Shown one piece after another: positions 34,665 through 43,502 of a stretch of 64,000 nucleotides of DNA; position 1 is the stretch's first letter, and each line of letters starts with the position of its first letter. The stretch spans positions 2,246,381 through 2,310,380 of the forward strand of contig NZ_WTYI01000001.1 of the NCBI RefSeq assembly GCF_009827445.1, read 5' to 3'. This stretch comes from Qipengyuania aquimaris. GTDB lineage: Bacteria > Pseudomonadota > Alphaproteobacteria > Sphingomonadales > Sphingomonadaceae. A program made the translations under genes and the position numbers. The notes beneath the pieces are model-generated. The model was given only the letters and a program-made list of their open reading frames with translations. It was not told the DNA's origin and searched no databases.

Positions 34665-35588
34665 TTAGTCGTGACGGATCTGGAAGCCGTGTGCGTCTGA
34701 TGAAAACCCGCGGCCTGACATGCGATATACCACAGTTGTCCAGTAGTAATCGGTGACCGGCTGGCCATCCCTGCCGGTTGCGGGATTGAAGCGCGCATGC
34801 TTGACCAAGAGATCGCAAGCGGTCTGCCGCAAGACGAGGGCTGTCAGGTAGTTCGTCACATCGCAACGGGTCACGCGACCCGACCCGTCGACGATGAGCC
34901 GCACCGGCACTGGACCCTGCAATCCGCCGCGCAAAGCGTCGTTCGGATAGTCACGTTGTAGCTTTCGCGCCCAATCCTTGATGTCCTTGGGCGTTGCATG
35001 TGTCTCGAAAGTCTTGTGCGCTTCCAGGTCCAAACCGGACTTTACCAGATGATCGGTTACGCACTGATCCAGCGCGCTGACAGCTTTGTCGATTGCCCGT
35101 GTACGTAGGGTAATCTGGGTTTCCAGCGGATCGATGGCGACGAAATCGGTGGTCTGCTTGGCTAGATCGTCGCTTTCATCCCAATCCGCACTCCCGAACA
35201 GTGGGCCGGCAAAAACCAGGCCCTCGCGATCGCCAATGGATGCCGTCGCTATACGCCGATAATCGGTGAGTTCGCGCTCGACTGAGAAACCCGCCTTCAG
35301 CGATCCGCTTCGCTGTGAAAGGGGGCCGCCGATAATCGCGAATTGCACATCGGACGCGGGATGGATGCGTTTGAAGGACAGGGTGACCCGATCATTCTTG
35401 CGGACAAAATCGCGGGAAACAGAGCACCCGTCATCTAGCGAAGACAGGCGCCATTGGCCGTCTGGCTGGAAGGGCAGCTCATTCTCCCCCTGTGCTGCAC
35501 TGGCCTCGCCGTTCGACCCTGCTTCAGCAAGAGCCGGTGCGCCAATGGTAAGTGCGATAGCAAACACTGACGTTTTGAAAGCTTTCAT
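34665..35588 (-). CDS. Secreted TonB-C-like protein, paralogue 2
   Basis: A 307-residue exported protein: signal peptide (about 1-22, APALAEA), a cysteine at 55 (DDGCSVSR), a beta-rich middle, LDQCVTD, and a C-terminal domain (about 215-295) resembling the TonB C-terminal fold (RDYPNDALRGG, VRLIVDGSGRVTRCDV, ARFNPATGRDGQPV, VVYRM). There is no N-terminal membrane anchor or Pro-rich spacer, so it is not a normal energy transducer. Four cysteines shared with the neighbouring gene suggest two disulfides. It lies 110 bases downstream of its paralogue on the same strand. Function unknown. Confidence 0.76.
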   Translation of the reverse strand: MKAFKTSVFAIALTIGAPALAEAGSNGEASAAQGENELPFQPDGQWRLSSLDDGCSVSRDFVRKNDRVTLSFKRIHPASDVQFAIIGGPLSQRSGSLKAGFSVERELTDYRRIATASIGDREGLVFAGPLFGSADWDESDDLAKQTTDFVAIDPLETQITLRTRAIDKAVSALDQCVTDHLVKSGLDLEAHKTFETHATPKDIKDWARKLQRDYPNDALRGGLQGPVPVRLIVDGSGRVTRCDVTNYLTALVLRQTACDLLVKHARFNPATGRDGQPVTDYYWTTVVYRMSGRGFSSDAHGFQIRHD

Positions 35589-35698
35589 GCGATAATTCTC
35601 ATTGTGATTGGAGCAGGGGCAGCCTGGCGAACTTCGAGGATGCTCCAAGGTGCGGAGCGCGCGTTGAACTCGAATTCGCGAGTATGCGCGCGAGTGCA

Positions 35699-36628
35699 TT
35701 ACGGAGCATTGCCGCGCATGCGATAGACGATGCGCGTGTTGAAGAACGTGCGGACAGGAGTTCCGTCGGCCATTCGCGCCGGTTCGGCTTCAGCGATCGT
35801 CTTGAAGGTGGTGCATGGATGGCGGGTCATGTCGAAGTCCTTGGCGATCGTCTGATTGATCAGGAAGCACTCCTCCACACTGCCATCCGTCCCCACTGTC
35901 AGGCGCAAGTGAAAGTCGGCTTGTGCGCGGTTGCGTAACGCATCGCGCGGGTAGCTCTGCTGCACGCGTCCCGCGACCTTCTCCAGGTTCAGGATCCGGG
36001 CCGGTGTAGCCACTGCTTTCTGTTCTTCCAGATCGAAGCCCCAGAACTCGACCAGATTTTCCATACAGGCGTTGAACGCCGTCAACGGCTTTTCCATCGG
36101 GCCGAGCCGCAAGGAAAAGGGGTGGGCCCCCTTCTGGCTGATCATGAGCGTCTCGATCGAGGCGGCGTTCGAAGTGTTGAGTGAGAGAATGCCGCGTGGA
36201 CTTGCGCCCCAATCGTAGTCACTCTCTCCCGGCAGCGGATGGGAGTGGGCCGTTACTGTCGACCTGTCGCCGATGACATCTCCGTAGCTATTCAGCTTGC
36301 CGGGGGTGAAGCGAAATTCTTCCGCGTCTCCATCCGGCCCGAATGCGAAAGAAGCCTCGCGGCTGGACCTGATCCTGCGCACCGGCGGGCCTGCTACTGC
36401 CCACTGCGCTGAAACAGCCGGGTTCCATTGGTCGAGGATGAATATTGTCTGCGCTTCATCGGTGCCGAAGAGACGCGCCAAGCGACATTTGTGTTCGCCC
36501 ATATCGAGCTGCCACGGGCCGAGCGGCATGAGCAATTCAGGCTCCCGCTCCTTAGCCGAGATGCCCGACGGAAATCCCGCGAGCAAAGCTATTATGGCAA
36601 GAGAAAGTAATGATGTGCGACCGAACAT
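35699..36628 (-). CDS. Secreted TonB-C-like protein, paralogue 1
   Basis: A 309-residue exported protein with the same plan as its downstream neighbour: signal peptide (about 1-25), Cys48 in EHKCRLAR, FNACMEN, then a TonB-C-like domain (QQSYPRDALRN, LRLTVGTDGSVEECF, ARMADGTPVRTFF, IVYRM). Overall similarity to the neighbour is low outside these points, so the duplication is old. The start codon sits four bases after the etfA terminator hairpin, whose 3' arm (GCGGAGGGG) is the only good ribosome site. Expression may therefore depend on read-through and hairpin opening. Function unknown. Confidence 0.76.
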   Translation of the reverse strand: MFGRTSLLSLAIIALLAGFPSGISAKEREPELLMPLGPWQLDMGEHKCRLARLFGTDEAQTIFILDQWNPAVSAQWAVAGPPVRRIRSSREASFAFGPDGDAEEFRFTPGKLNSYGDVIGDRSTVTAHSHPLPGESDYDWGASPRGILSLNTSNAASIETLMISQKGAHPFSLRLGPMEKPLTAFNACMENLVEFWGFDLEEQKAVATPARILNLEKVAGRVQQSYPRDALRNRAQADFHLRLTVGTDGSVEECFLINQTIAKDFDMTRHPCTTFKTIAEAEPARMADGTPVRTFFNTRIVYRMRGNAP

Positions 36629-36631
36629 ATA

Positions 36632-36669
36632 AAAACCCCTCCGCTACGATCATGTAGCGGAGGGGTTTT
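36632..36669 (-). terminator. Perfect 16-bp terminator after etfA that includes the next RBS
   Basis: AAAACCCCTCCGCTAC pairs perfectly with GTAGCGGAGGGGTTTT (36632-36647 with 36654-36669) around a 6-base loop, and the minus strand continues TTAT. It starts 21 bases after the etfA stop. The GGAGGGG in the distal arm lies at proper spacing before the ATG at 36628, so the same hairpin can end the etfBA transcript and hide the next ribosome site. Confidence 0.93.
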
Positions 36670-36690
36670 GAATTCAAGTCGAAGTTTGAC

Positions 36691-37620
36691 TTAAAGCTTT
36701 TCGGTAAGCTCCGGCACCGCCTTGAACAGATCCGCCACGAGGCCGATGTCGGCGACCTGGAAGATCGGTGCGTCCTCGTCCTTGTTGATGGCGATGATGG
36801 TCTTGGAATCCTTCATGCCTGCAAGGTGCTGGATCGCGCCGGAGATGCCGATCGCGATATAGACTTCCGGAGCGACGATCTTGCCGGTCTGGCCGACCTG
36901 GTAGTCGTTGGGGACGTAGCCGGCATCGACCGCGGCGCGCGATGCGCCGATGCCTGCACCGAGCTTGTCCGCCAGCGGCGTGATGATCTGTTCGAAGGTC
37001 TCGCCGTCCTTGAGCGCACGACCACCCGATACGATTACCTTGGCACTGGTGAGCTCCGGGCGGTCACTCTCGGCAATCTCGGCGCTTACGAAGCTGGACA
37101 GGCCAGCATCGGCAGGGCCGGAGATTTCCTCGATCGTGCCGCTGCCGCCTTCGGTCGCTGCCTTGTCGAAGGCAGTACCGCGGACGGTAATGACCAGCTT
37201 TGCGTCGGACGATTCGACGGTCGCAATCGCGTTGCCGGCGTAGATTGGGCGGGTGAAGGTCTTCTCGCCTTCGACCGAAAGGATGTCCGAAATCTGCATT
37301 ACGTCGAGCAGTGCTGCAACGCGCGGTGCGATGTTCTTGCCGGTGGTGGTGGCGGGTGCGACGAAAGCGTCGTGGTGGCCCATCTGATCGGCGATCAGGG
37401 GCGCGACATTCTCAGCCAGCACATGCTCGTAAGCCGCATCATCGGCGAGGTGGACCTTGCCCACTCCGGCGACCTTGGCAGCCTGTTCGGCAACGGCCCG
37501 GCAGCCCGAGCCTGCTACGATAAGGTGGACCTCACCCAGCTTGCTTGCGGCGGTGACCGCAGCAAGGGTGGCGTCCTTCATCTCGGCATTGTCGTGTTCG
37601 ACCCAGACGAGAGTTTTCAT
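36691..37620 (-). CDS. etfA: Electron transfer flavoprotein subunit alpha
   Basis: A 309-residue ETF alpha subunit. With EtfB it takes electrons from acyl-CoA and other dehydrogenases and gives them to ETF-ubiquinone oxidoreductase. The FAD-binding C-terminal half is clear: [53 protein letters not shown] and [10 protein letters not shown]. The N-terminal half has WVEHDNAEM. It follows etfB by 28 bases; fadD and an acyl-CoA dehydrogenase elsewhere in the window are likely partners. Confidence 0.97.
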   Translation of the reverse strand: MKTLVWVEHDNAEMKDATLAAVTAASKLGEVHLIVAGSGCRAVAEQAAKVAGVGKVHLADDAAYEHVLAENVAPLIADQMGHHDAFVAPATTTGKNIAPRVAALLDVMQISDILSVEGEKTFTRPIYAGNAIATVESSDAKLVITVRGTAFDKAATEGGSGTIEEISGPADAGLSSFVSAEIAESDRPELTSAKVIVSGGRALKDGETFEQIITPLADKLGAGIGASRAAVDAGYVPNDYQVGQTGKIVAPEVYIAIGISGAIQHLAGMKDSKTIIAINKDEDAPIFQVADIGLVADLFKAVPELTEKL

Positions 37621-37648
37621 AATTTACGTTCCTTTCCTGTCCGGGTTC

Positions 37649-38395
37649 TTACGCGATGCCGAGCGCTTTGATCTTGGCGACCAGCGCGTCGACGTCCTCG
37701 ACCTTTTCACCTGCCTGGCGAACCGGCGGTTCGGAGACATTGGTGGTCTTCAGGCGCGGCGCAGTATCGACGCCGTAATCGGACGGGCTCTTGGTATCGA
37801 GCGGCTTCTTTTTCGCCTTCATGATGTTCGGCAGCGAAGCGTAACGCGGCTCGTTCAGGCGAAGGTCGGTGGTGACGATGGCCGGAAGCGTAAGCTTAAC
37901 GGTTTCGAGACCGCCATCGACTTCGCGCTTCACGGTGACGCTGTCGCCATCGACTTCGACGGTGTTGGCGAAGGTGCCCTGCGGACGGCCCATGAGGGCT
38001 GCGAGCATCTGGCCGGTCTGGTTCGAATCGTCGTCGATCGCCTGCTTGCCCAGCATCACGATGCCCGCGGTCTCTTCCTCGGCAATGGCCTTGAGGATCT
38101 TCGCGACGGCGAGCGGTTCGACTTCATCGTCGGTTTCGACGAGGATCGCGCGGTCGACGCCCATGGCGAGCGCAGTGCGCAGCGTTTCCTGGGCCTTTGC
38201 CGGGCCGATGGAAACGGCGATAATCTCTTCCGCCTTGCCGGCTTCCTTAATGCGGATCGCCTCTTCGACGGCGATTTCGTCGAACGGGTTCATGCTCATC
38301 TTGACGTTCGCCAGATCCACGCCCGAGCCATCGGCCTTCACGCGGGGTTTGACGTTGTAATCGATCACCCGCTTGACGGGGACGAGGATTTTCAT
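37649..38395 (-). CDS. etfB: Electron transfer flavoprotein subunit beta
   Basis: A 248-residue ETF beta subunit that binds AMP and docks dehydrogenases. Motifs: [14 protein letters not shown] at the start, [19 protein letters not shown], the recognition-loop region [18 protein letters not shown]. It is the first gene of the etfBA unit, preceded by a predicted promoter overlapped by a palindrome. AGGAAGG lies before the start. Confidence 0.97.
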   Translation of the reverse strand: MKILVPVKRVIDYNVKPRVKADGSGVDLANVKMSMNPFDEIAVEEAIRIKEAGKAEEIIAVSIGPAKAQETLRTALAMGVDRAILVETDDEVEPLAVAKILKAIAEEETAGIVMLGKQAIDDDSNQTGQMLAALMGRPQGTFANTVEVDGDSVTVKREVDGGLETVKLTLPAIVTTDLRLNEPRYASLPNIMKAKKKPLDTKSPSDYGVDTAPRLKTTNVSEPPVRQAGEKVEDVDALVAKIKALGIA

Positions 38396-38431
38396 GGGTG
38401 TTACCTTCCTCTCGATAGAAACTGTGCCGCC

Positions 38432-38460
38432 CGCCTAGCTTGCGTTTACGTAAACGTCAA
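38432..38460 (-). promoter_or_regulatory. etfBA promoter with overlapping 14-bp palindromic operator
   Basis: On the minus strand TTGACG (38460-38455), a 17-base spacer and TAGGCG form a candidate promoter 37 bases before etfB. Within it CGTTTACGTAAACG (38443-38456) is a perfect palindrome. Such CGT-n-ACG operators are reported for regulators of fatty-acid and branched-chain amino-acid breakdown (for example MerR-type LiuR). A repressor bound here would cover the -35 element. The regulator gene is not in the window. Confidence 0.45.
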
Positions 38461-38597
38461 GTTGAGCGGCGCGGATATTCGAAACCAGTGCAACAGCCTC
38501 TTGCCCGCGGAAATCCTAAGGTCAAGCGCTGCAGGGCGCTTCCCTTTACTATGGATGGCGGGGCGAATAGTTTCCTTGGAAAGGCAGGAGGTTTGTG

Positions 38598-39107
38598 ATG
38601 CGCGACTGGATGATGATGGCAGCGGCTCTAACCCTCGCAACCTCGCCGGTCGCGGCGCAGGAAGTGCGAAACACGCCCGAGGATCACACTCCGCCTCCCG
38701 CTACGCTAGAGCAAGTGGATTGGCTGGTAGGTCAATGGAGCGGAACGGGAATAGGTGGCGCTCCCGCACACGAGAGTTGGCTACCTCCCACTGGCAACAC
38801 GATGGTCGGCACCTTCATCCAGATGAAGGATGAAACCGAGATCATGTTTACCGAGCATATCTACCTGATGGAGGAAGAAGGCTCGCTGGTCATGCGTCTC
38901 AAGCACTTCAACGCCGACTTGAGCGCGTGGGAAGACAAGGAAGGCATGGTAACCTTCAACCTCATCGCTCTCGAGCACTGCGCCGCTTATTTCCGGGCGC
39001 TGACCCTGCGATGCGATGGCGACAACGGCCTCGTCGCCGCCGTGCGCATGAAGAGCGCAGGCGGCGAGATAAGCGAGCTCGTTTTCCGGTTCGAACGGGT
39101 CGAGTAA
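38598..39107 (+). CDS. DUF6265 family secreted protein
   Basis: A 169-residue protein with a signal peptide (about 1-20, SPVAAQ) and the DUF6265 pattern: [30 protein letters not shown], and FRFERVE at the end. These features suggest a lipocalin-like beta-barrel; the ligand is unknown. The ATG at 38598 has AGGAGG six bases before; GTG 38595 would be too close. It is transcribed alone, divergent from etfB and convergent with sucC, and ends at a terminator inside the sucC 3' end. Confidence 0.83.
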   Translation: MRDWMMMAAALTLATSPVAAQEVRNTPEDHTPPPATLEQVDWLVGQWSGTGIGGAPAHESWLPPTGNTMVGTFIQMKDETEIMFTEHIYLMEEEGSLVMRLKHFNADLSAWEDKEGMVTFNLIALEHCAAYFRALTLRCDGDNGLVAAVRMKSAGGEISELVFRFERVE

Positions 39108-39111
39108 ATCG

Positions 39112-39134
39112 GGCGGCGCTCAGGCCGCCTTTTT
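39112..39134 (+). terminator. Terminator of the DUF6265 gene, inside the sucC 3' end
   Basis: GGCGGC / GCCGCC (39112-39117 with 39124-39129), 6-base loop, then TTTTT. Bases 39120-39134 are also the last five codons of sucC on the other strand (Lys-Lys-Ala-Ala-stop). Confidence 0.7.
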
Positions 39135-40319
39135 CACCTCTGCCACGATCTTGCGAGCGGCATCGCCCAGATCGTCTGCAGGAACGATCGGCAGGCCCGA
39201 ATTGGCGAGGATTTCCTTGCCCTTCTCGACATTGGTGCCTTCGAGGCGGACGACCAGCGGCACGTCCAGTTCGACTTCCTTGGCCGCCACGACAATGCCT
39301 TCTGCAATCGTGTCGCAGCGCATGATGCCGCCGAAGATGTTCACAAGGATACCCTCGACCGCCGGGTCCTTGAGGATGATCTTGAACGCTGCGGTGACCT
39401 TCTCGGTCGTCGCGCCGCCGCCCACGTCGAGGAAGTTCGCCGGGAAAGCGCCGTTCAGCTTGATGATGTCCATCGTCGCCATGGCGAGGCCTGCGCCATT
39501 GACCATGCAGCCGATGTTACCGTCGAGCTTGATGTAGGCGAGATCGTACTCCGATGCTTCGACTTCGGCCGGGTCTTCTTCGGTCTCGTCGCGCATCGCT
39601 TCCACGTCCTTGTGACGGTAGAGCGCGTTGCCGTCGAAGCTCATCTTGGTGTCGAGGACGAGCAGGTTACCGTCCTTGTCTTCCACCAGCGGATTGATCT
39701 CGAGCATTTCCATGTCGAGGTCCATGAAGGCGGTGTAGAGCTGCTTGGCCAGCTTCTGGCACTGCTTGTTGGTGTCGCCCGTCAGCTTCAGGGCGAAGGC
39801 CACCGCGCGGCCATGGTGGGGCATGAAGCCCTGTGCCGGGTCGATGGTGATCGTGGTGATCTTCTCGGGCGTCTCGTGCGCGACGTCCTCGATGTCCATG
39901 CCGCCTTCGGTCGAAGCGATCATGGCGACCTGGCCGGTGGCGCGGTCGACCAGCATCGAGAGATAGTATTCATGCGCGATATCGACCCCGTCGGTCACGT
40001 AAAGGCGGTTGACCTGCTTGCCTTCATCGCCCGTCTGGATCGTCACCAGCGTGTTGCCGAGCATTTCCTTGGCGTTCGCCTCGACTTCCTCGATGCTCTT
40101 CGACAGGCGGACGCCGCCCTTCGCATCGGGGCCGAGTTCCTTGAACTTGCCCTTGCCGCGGCCACCGGCGTGGATCTGTGCTTTCACGACGTAAAGCGGC
40201 CCGGGGAGCTGTTTCGCGCCTGCGACCGCTTCTTCGACGGTCATCGCTGCGTGTCCTGCGGGAACGGCGATGCCGTATTTAGCGAGGAGTTCCTTGGCCT
40301 GGTATTCGTGGATGTTCAT
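39120..40319 (-). CDS. sucC: Succinate--CoA ligase (ADP-forming) subunit beta
   Basis: A 399-residue ATP-grasp subunit of the TCA-cycle succinyl-CoA synthetase. Motifs: [17 protein letters not shown] at the start, [37 protein letters not shown], and [16 protein letters not shown] in the C-terminal ligase domain. The frame continues upstream to 40835 but ATG 40319 is the family start. sucD, usually the next gene, is not here: a convergent gene lies 12 bases downstream. The C-terminal KKAA is encoded by sequence that is also an antisense terminator. Confidence 0.97.
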   Translation of the reverse strand: MNIHEYQAKELLAKYGIAVPAGHAAMTVEEAVAGAKQLPGPLYVVKAQIHAGGRGKGKFKELGPDAKGGVRLSKSIEEVEANAKEMLGNTLVTIQTGDEGKQVNRLYVTDGVDIAHEYYLSMLVDRATGQVAMIASTEGGMDIEDVAHETPEKITTITIDPAQGFMPHHGRAVAFALKLTGDTNKQCQKLAKQLYTAFMDLDMEMLEINPLVEDKDGNLLVLDTKMSFDGNALYRHKDVEAMRDETEEDPAEVEASEYDLAYIKLDGNIGCMVNGAGLAMATMDIIKLNGAFPANFLDVGGGATTEKVTAAFKIILKDPAVEGILVNIFGGIMRCDTIAEGIVVAAKEVELDVPLVVRLEGTNVEKGKEILANSGLPIVPADDLGDAARKIVAEVKKAA

Positions 40320-40439
40320 TTCGGGCTTTCGTCCTTCGCGTATTGCGCGGCTGGAGGGAATCGTGTTGCGCGGGTCGCATAAGCATGTCTGGCCCCGCTT
40401 GAAAAGTGCGACTTTCGGGTGCAGGGGCGCTTCCCATCC

Positions 40440-41222
40440 ATGATCGACGCAAAGCGACTCGAATCGATCGTCTCCGAAGCGGGACGCATCGCGCTGGACC
40501 TCTGGCCCGGCGCGGGCAAAGACGTGCGCACTTGGGAGAAGACCCCGGGCAGCCCGGTGTGCGAAGCCGACCTGGCCGTCGACGCCTTCCTCAAGCGAGA
40601 ATTGGGCGCTCTGTTGCCTGCAGCCGGCTGGCTTTCGGAAGAGACGGTGGACGATCCGGCGCGTCTCGACCGCGATCTTATCTGGCTCGTCGATCCCATC
40701 GACGGCACACGGGATTTCATCCGTGGCCGCCCGGGCTGGGCGGTGTCGGTGGCCTTGATAAGTGCGGGGCGGCCCCTGATCGGCTCGCTCTGTGCGCCCG
40801 CCCGCAAGGAAGTCTGGCAGGCAACTGCGGGACAAGGCTCCTGGAGAAACGGCGAGAAGCTCGTTTCATCGAAGCGCGAGGAGTTCACCGGCGCCCGCGT
40901 CCCTGCAGCGGACCTGATGAAACAGGACCGGATGCTCGAGAAAGTCTACCAGCCCAACTCGATTGCGCTGCGCATGGCGATGGTTGCAGCGGATGAGGCC
41001 GATTTGGTCGCGACACTGCGTTGGGGATTCGAGTGGGACATCGCGGCAGCGGCACTTATCGCGCGCGAAGCGGGAGCCGCAGTCTCGGACGCCTTCGGCC
41101 GTAAGCTGAATTACAACAAGCGCGACCCGCGCGAGTTTGGGATGGTCGTGAGCGCCCCCGGCATCCATTCCGCAACGGTTGCGCATCTTGCCGACCGGGC
41201 GGCGACCCTGGCTTCCAAATAG
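40440..41222 (+). CDS. Inositol monophosphatase / CysQ-type phosphatase
   Basis: A 260-residue lithium-sensitive-type phosphatase of the IMPase superfamily. Metal-binding motifs: WLSEE (about 68), DPIDGTRDF (about 86), and [18 protein letters not shown] (about 200). Sequence alone cannot separate inositol-phosphate, PAP (CysQ) and histidinol-phosphate phosphatases; CysQ-like is my best guess. The start is ATG 40440, though GTG 40419 is open in frame. Divergent from sucC; its 3' end shares a hairpin region with the convergent ompA-type gene. Confidence 0.89.
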   Translation: MIDAKRLESIVSEAGRIALDLWPGAGKDVRTWEKTPGSPVCEADLAVDAFLKRELGALLPAAGWLSEETVDDPARLDRDLIWLVDPIDGTRDFIRGRPGWAVSVALISAGRPLIGSLCAPARKEVWQATAGQGSWRNGEKLVSSKREEFTGARVPAADLMKQDRMLEKVYQPNSIALRMAMVAADEADLVATLRWGFEWDIAAAALIAREAGAAVSDAFGRKLNYNKRDPREFGMVVSAPGIHSATVAHLADRAATLASK

Positions 41223-41235
41223 CAACCCCAACAAA

Positions 41236-41265
41236 AAAGGGACCGGGTTTTGGCCCGGCCCCTTT
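41236..41265 (-). terminator. Terminator of the OmpA-like lipoprotein gene
   Basis: AAAGGGACCGGG pairs with CCCGGCCCCTTT (one A-C mismatch) around TTTTGG. On the minus strand the hairpin is followed by TTT inside a six-T run, 26 bases after the stop at 41292. It may also serve the convergent phosphatase gene. Confidence 0.75.
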
Positions 41266-41291
41266 CCTGCGACTTTTCCGAAAGGCTCGGA

Positions 41292-41984
41292 TCAGTTGCC
41301 CTGCTGGGCTGCTTCGACATCGTCTTGGTCGAAGGGGATAATCTTGATCTCGACGCGGCGGTTGAGCGGTTCGGCAACGCCGTCCGCAGTCTGGACCGCG
41401 AGATTGGTTTCACCAAAGCCCATCCAGCGGATGCGCGAAGAGCTCACGCCGCGGCTGGTCAGATAGTTTGCGACTGCCTGCGCACGCTGTTCCGAGAGGC
41501 GCTGGTTGAAGTCCGAGGCGCCAACGGTGTCGGTGTAGCCGTACACGTCGATCAGGCTGTTCGGATACTGGACGAGGTTCTGCGCAACCCGGTCGAGTGT
41601 CTGGCGGAATGCGCTGTTGATCGTGGCGCTGCCCGTGGCGAACGTCACGCCGTCCGGCAGGTTCACGAGGATAGCCTCGCCGCCATCAACTTCGCTGACG
41701 TCTACGCCTGAACCGGCAGTCTGCTCTTCGAGCTCCTTGATCTGCTGGTCCATCTTGTAGCCGACATAGCCGCCGGCAGCGGCGCCGCCTGCAGCACCGA
41801 TGATGCGGCCGGTCTTGCCGCCGATGACGCCGCCAAGCAGGCCGCCGGCGACTGCACCGCCGACGCCGCCGAGAACGGTGCGCGAAATCTTCTTTTCACC
41901 CGTATTCGGGTCGGTGACGCAGGCCGAGGTGCCCATGAGGGCGACAGCCGAGAAGCCTGCGAGGAAAATCCGTGATTTTTGCAT
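41292..41984 (-). CDS. OmpA-family lipoprotein with glycine zipper (YiaD-like)
   Basis: A 230-residue lipoprotein (lipobox GTSAC, Cys22). A glycine-zipper region (about 38-80; GGVGGAVAGGLLGGVIGG) follows, then an OmpA-type peptidoglycan-binding domain (about 105-220) with DVYGYTDTVGASDFNQRLSEQ and NRRVEI. It tethers the outer membrane to peptidoglycan. ATG 41984 has AGAAGGGG at good spacing; the open frame further upstream is not used. Divergent from the CorC-like gene. Confidence 0.93.
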   Translation of the reverse strand: MQKSRIFLAGFSAVALMGTSACVTDPNTGEKKISRTVLGGVGGAVAGGLLGGVIGGKTGRIIGAAGGAAAGGYVGYKMDQQIKELEEQTAGSGVDVSEVDGGEAILVNLPDGVTFATGSATINSAFRQTLDRVAQNLVQYPNSLIDVYGYTDTVGASDFNQRLSEQRAQAVANYLTSRGVSSSRIRWMGFGETNLAVQTADGVAEPLNRRVEIKIIPFDQDDVEAAQQGN

Positions 41985-42152
41985 AAATATATCCCCTTCT
42001 AGAGTTATGACGGCCAGCGGCTCCTTACGAGCCGGTTCCGACACGCCATGTGGGACGCGCCCACCAGCGCCTCTGAAGGTTCCAAACAAGTGAAACGGCC
42101 TAGTGTTCCGCGAAGCACTGGCATGCGCGATAATTTGTGCTAGCGCAGGAAT

Positions 42153-43478
42153 GTGACACCCTTTCCCTGGACAGACCTGCTCATCATCGCCGGGCTCATC
42201 ATGCTCAACGGCGTTTTCGCCATGAGCGAACTCGCCATCGTTTCCGCGCGCACCGGACGGCTGCAAGGCGCAGCCCAGCAGGGCAGTGCCGGAGCGAAAT
42301 CGGCCATCGCGCTCGCGGCGGATCCGGGCAAGTTCCTTTCGACCGTACAGATCGGGATCACTCTCGTCGGCATCGTCGCGGGTGCATACTCCGGTGCCAG
42401 CCTCGGCGGTCCGGTCGGAGAACGTCTTGCCGCCATTGGCCTGCCCGCGGACTGGGCGCCCCAGGTCGGCTTTGCCCTGGTCATTGCGCTCACGACCTAT
42501 TTCAGCCTCGTGATCGGCGAACTGGTTCCGAAACAGATTGCGCTGCGCGCCGCCGTACCGATCGCTACTGCGATGGCGTTGCCAATGGCATTTATCGCAA
42601 AGGTCGCCGCGCCGCTGGTCTGGCTGCTCGATACCTCTTCCAGCCTCATCATCCGCCTGCTCGGCGTGCGCCCCGCGGGCCAGAGCGCGGTGACGGCGGA
42701 AGAACTGCACATGCTTTTCGCCGAGGCCACGCGTAGCGGCGTGATCGAGCACGAGCAGCACCAGATGCTGTCGGGCGTGGTCCGCCTGGCGGAGCGACCC
42801 GTCCGCGAAGTCATGACCCCGCGAACCGAAATCGACTGGATCGATATCGCTGCGGACGAAGACGCGATTACGGCCTTGTTGGCGGAAAGCCCGCATTCGG
42901 TATGGCCGGTCGCCGATGGTTCGCCGGACAAGGTTCTGGGGCTCGTGAGGGTGCGGGAAATCCTAGCGTCGCAGGTGGCAGGTGGTCCGGTCGTCCTGCA
43001 GGATCTTCTCCGTAAAGCGGAGGTCGTTCCCGACCAGCTCGATGCGGTGGACGCGCTGCGCGTGTTGCAGCAAGCCGATATCGCGATGGCAATGGTACAT
43101 GACGAATACGGCCATCTCGACGGGATCGTAACGCCCGTCGACCTGTTGACCGCCATCGTCGGCGATTTCGCCAGTGACCAGGATCCGGGCGATTCGCCGG
43201 GTATCGTTGAACGTGCCGATGGCTCGTTGCTGGTGTCTGGCTCGCTGAGCGCCGATGCGCTTGCTGACCGGTTGGGCCTCGAATACGGCGAAGATCGCGA
43301 ATTTGCGACCGTTGCGGGCTACGTCCTCGCAGTACTGAAGAAGCTACCCGCAGAGGGCGAGTGGTTCGAAGAACAGGGCTGGCGCTTCGAAGTCGTCGAC
43401 CTCGACGAACGCCGGATCGACAAGCTCCTAGTCAGCGCACTCGACGCAGCGAAGCCCTCGGACGAGGACGACGGCTGA
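42153..43478 (+). CDS. CNNM/CorC (HlyC) family membrane protein
   Basis: A 441-residue protein with an N-terminal DUF21/CNNM membrane domain (three to four helices, MLNGVFAMSELAIVSAR), a CBS pair (about 205-330; VREVMTPRTEIDWI, DEYGHLDGIVTPVDLL), and a C-terminal CorC_HlyC domain (about 345-430). Family members take part in Mg2+/Co2+ export or Na+-coupled transport. The label hemolysin is historical. GTG 42153 is the first possible start; AGGA lies only two bases before it, so the start is not firm. Confidence 0.93.
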   Translation: MTPFPWTDLLIIAGLIMLNGVFAMSELAIVSARTGRLQGAAQQGSAGAKSAIALAADPGKFLSTVQIGITLVGIVAGAYSGASLGGPVGERLAAIGLPADWAPQVGFALVIALTTYFSLVIGELVPKQIALRAAVPIATAMALPMAFIAKVAAPLVWLLDTSSSLIIRLLGVRPAGQSAVTAEELHMLFAEATRSGVIEHEQHQMLSGVVRLAERPVREVMTPRTEIDWIDIAADEDAITALLAESPHSVWPVADGSPDKVLGLVRVREILASQVAGGPVVLQDLLRKAEVVPDQLDAVDALRVLQQADIAMAMVHDEYGHLDGIVTPVDLLTAIVGDFASDQDPGDSPGIVERADGSLLVSGSLSADALADRLGLEYGEDREFATVAGYVLAVLKKLPAEGEWFEEQGWRFEVVDLDERRIDKLLVSALDAAKPSDEDDG

Positions 43479-43481
43479 GAT

Positions 43482-43496
43482 TTCCCGAACCGGGAA
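43482..43496. terminator. Short hairpin between convergent genes
   Basis: TTCCCG-AAC-CGGGAA sits in the 24-base gap between the CorC-like gene and the DUF3035 gene. No T run follows on either strand, so termination is uncertain. Confidence 0.3.
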
Positions 43497-43502
43497 GCCT
43501 GA

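Noticed and set aside
40320-40835. Upstream extension of sucC over the divergent phosphatase gene
   Set aside because: SucC family proteins begin at [10 protein letters not shown]; the extension is antisense to a real gene.
42102-42119. Imperfect palindrome between the OmpA and CorC-like genes
   Set aside because: Two of nine pairs mismatch and no regulator is suggested; this level is expected by chance.
41985-42896. Upstream extension of the OmpA lipoprotein frame
   Set aside because: Antisense to the CorC-like gene and would remove the lipoprotein signal.
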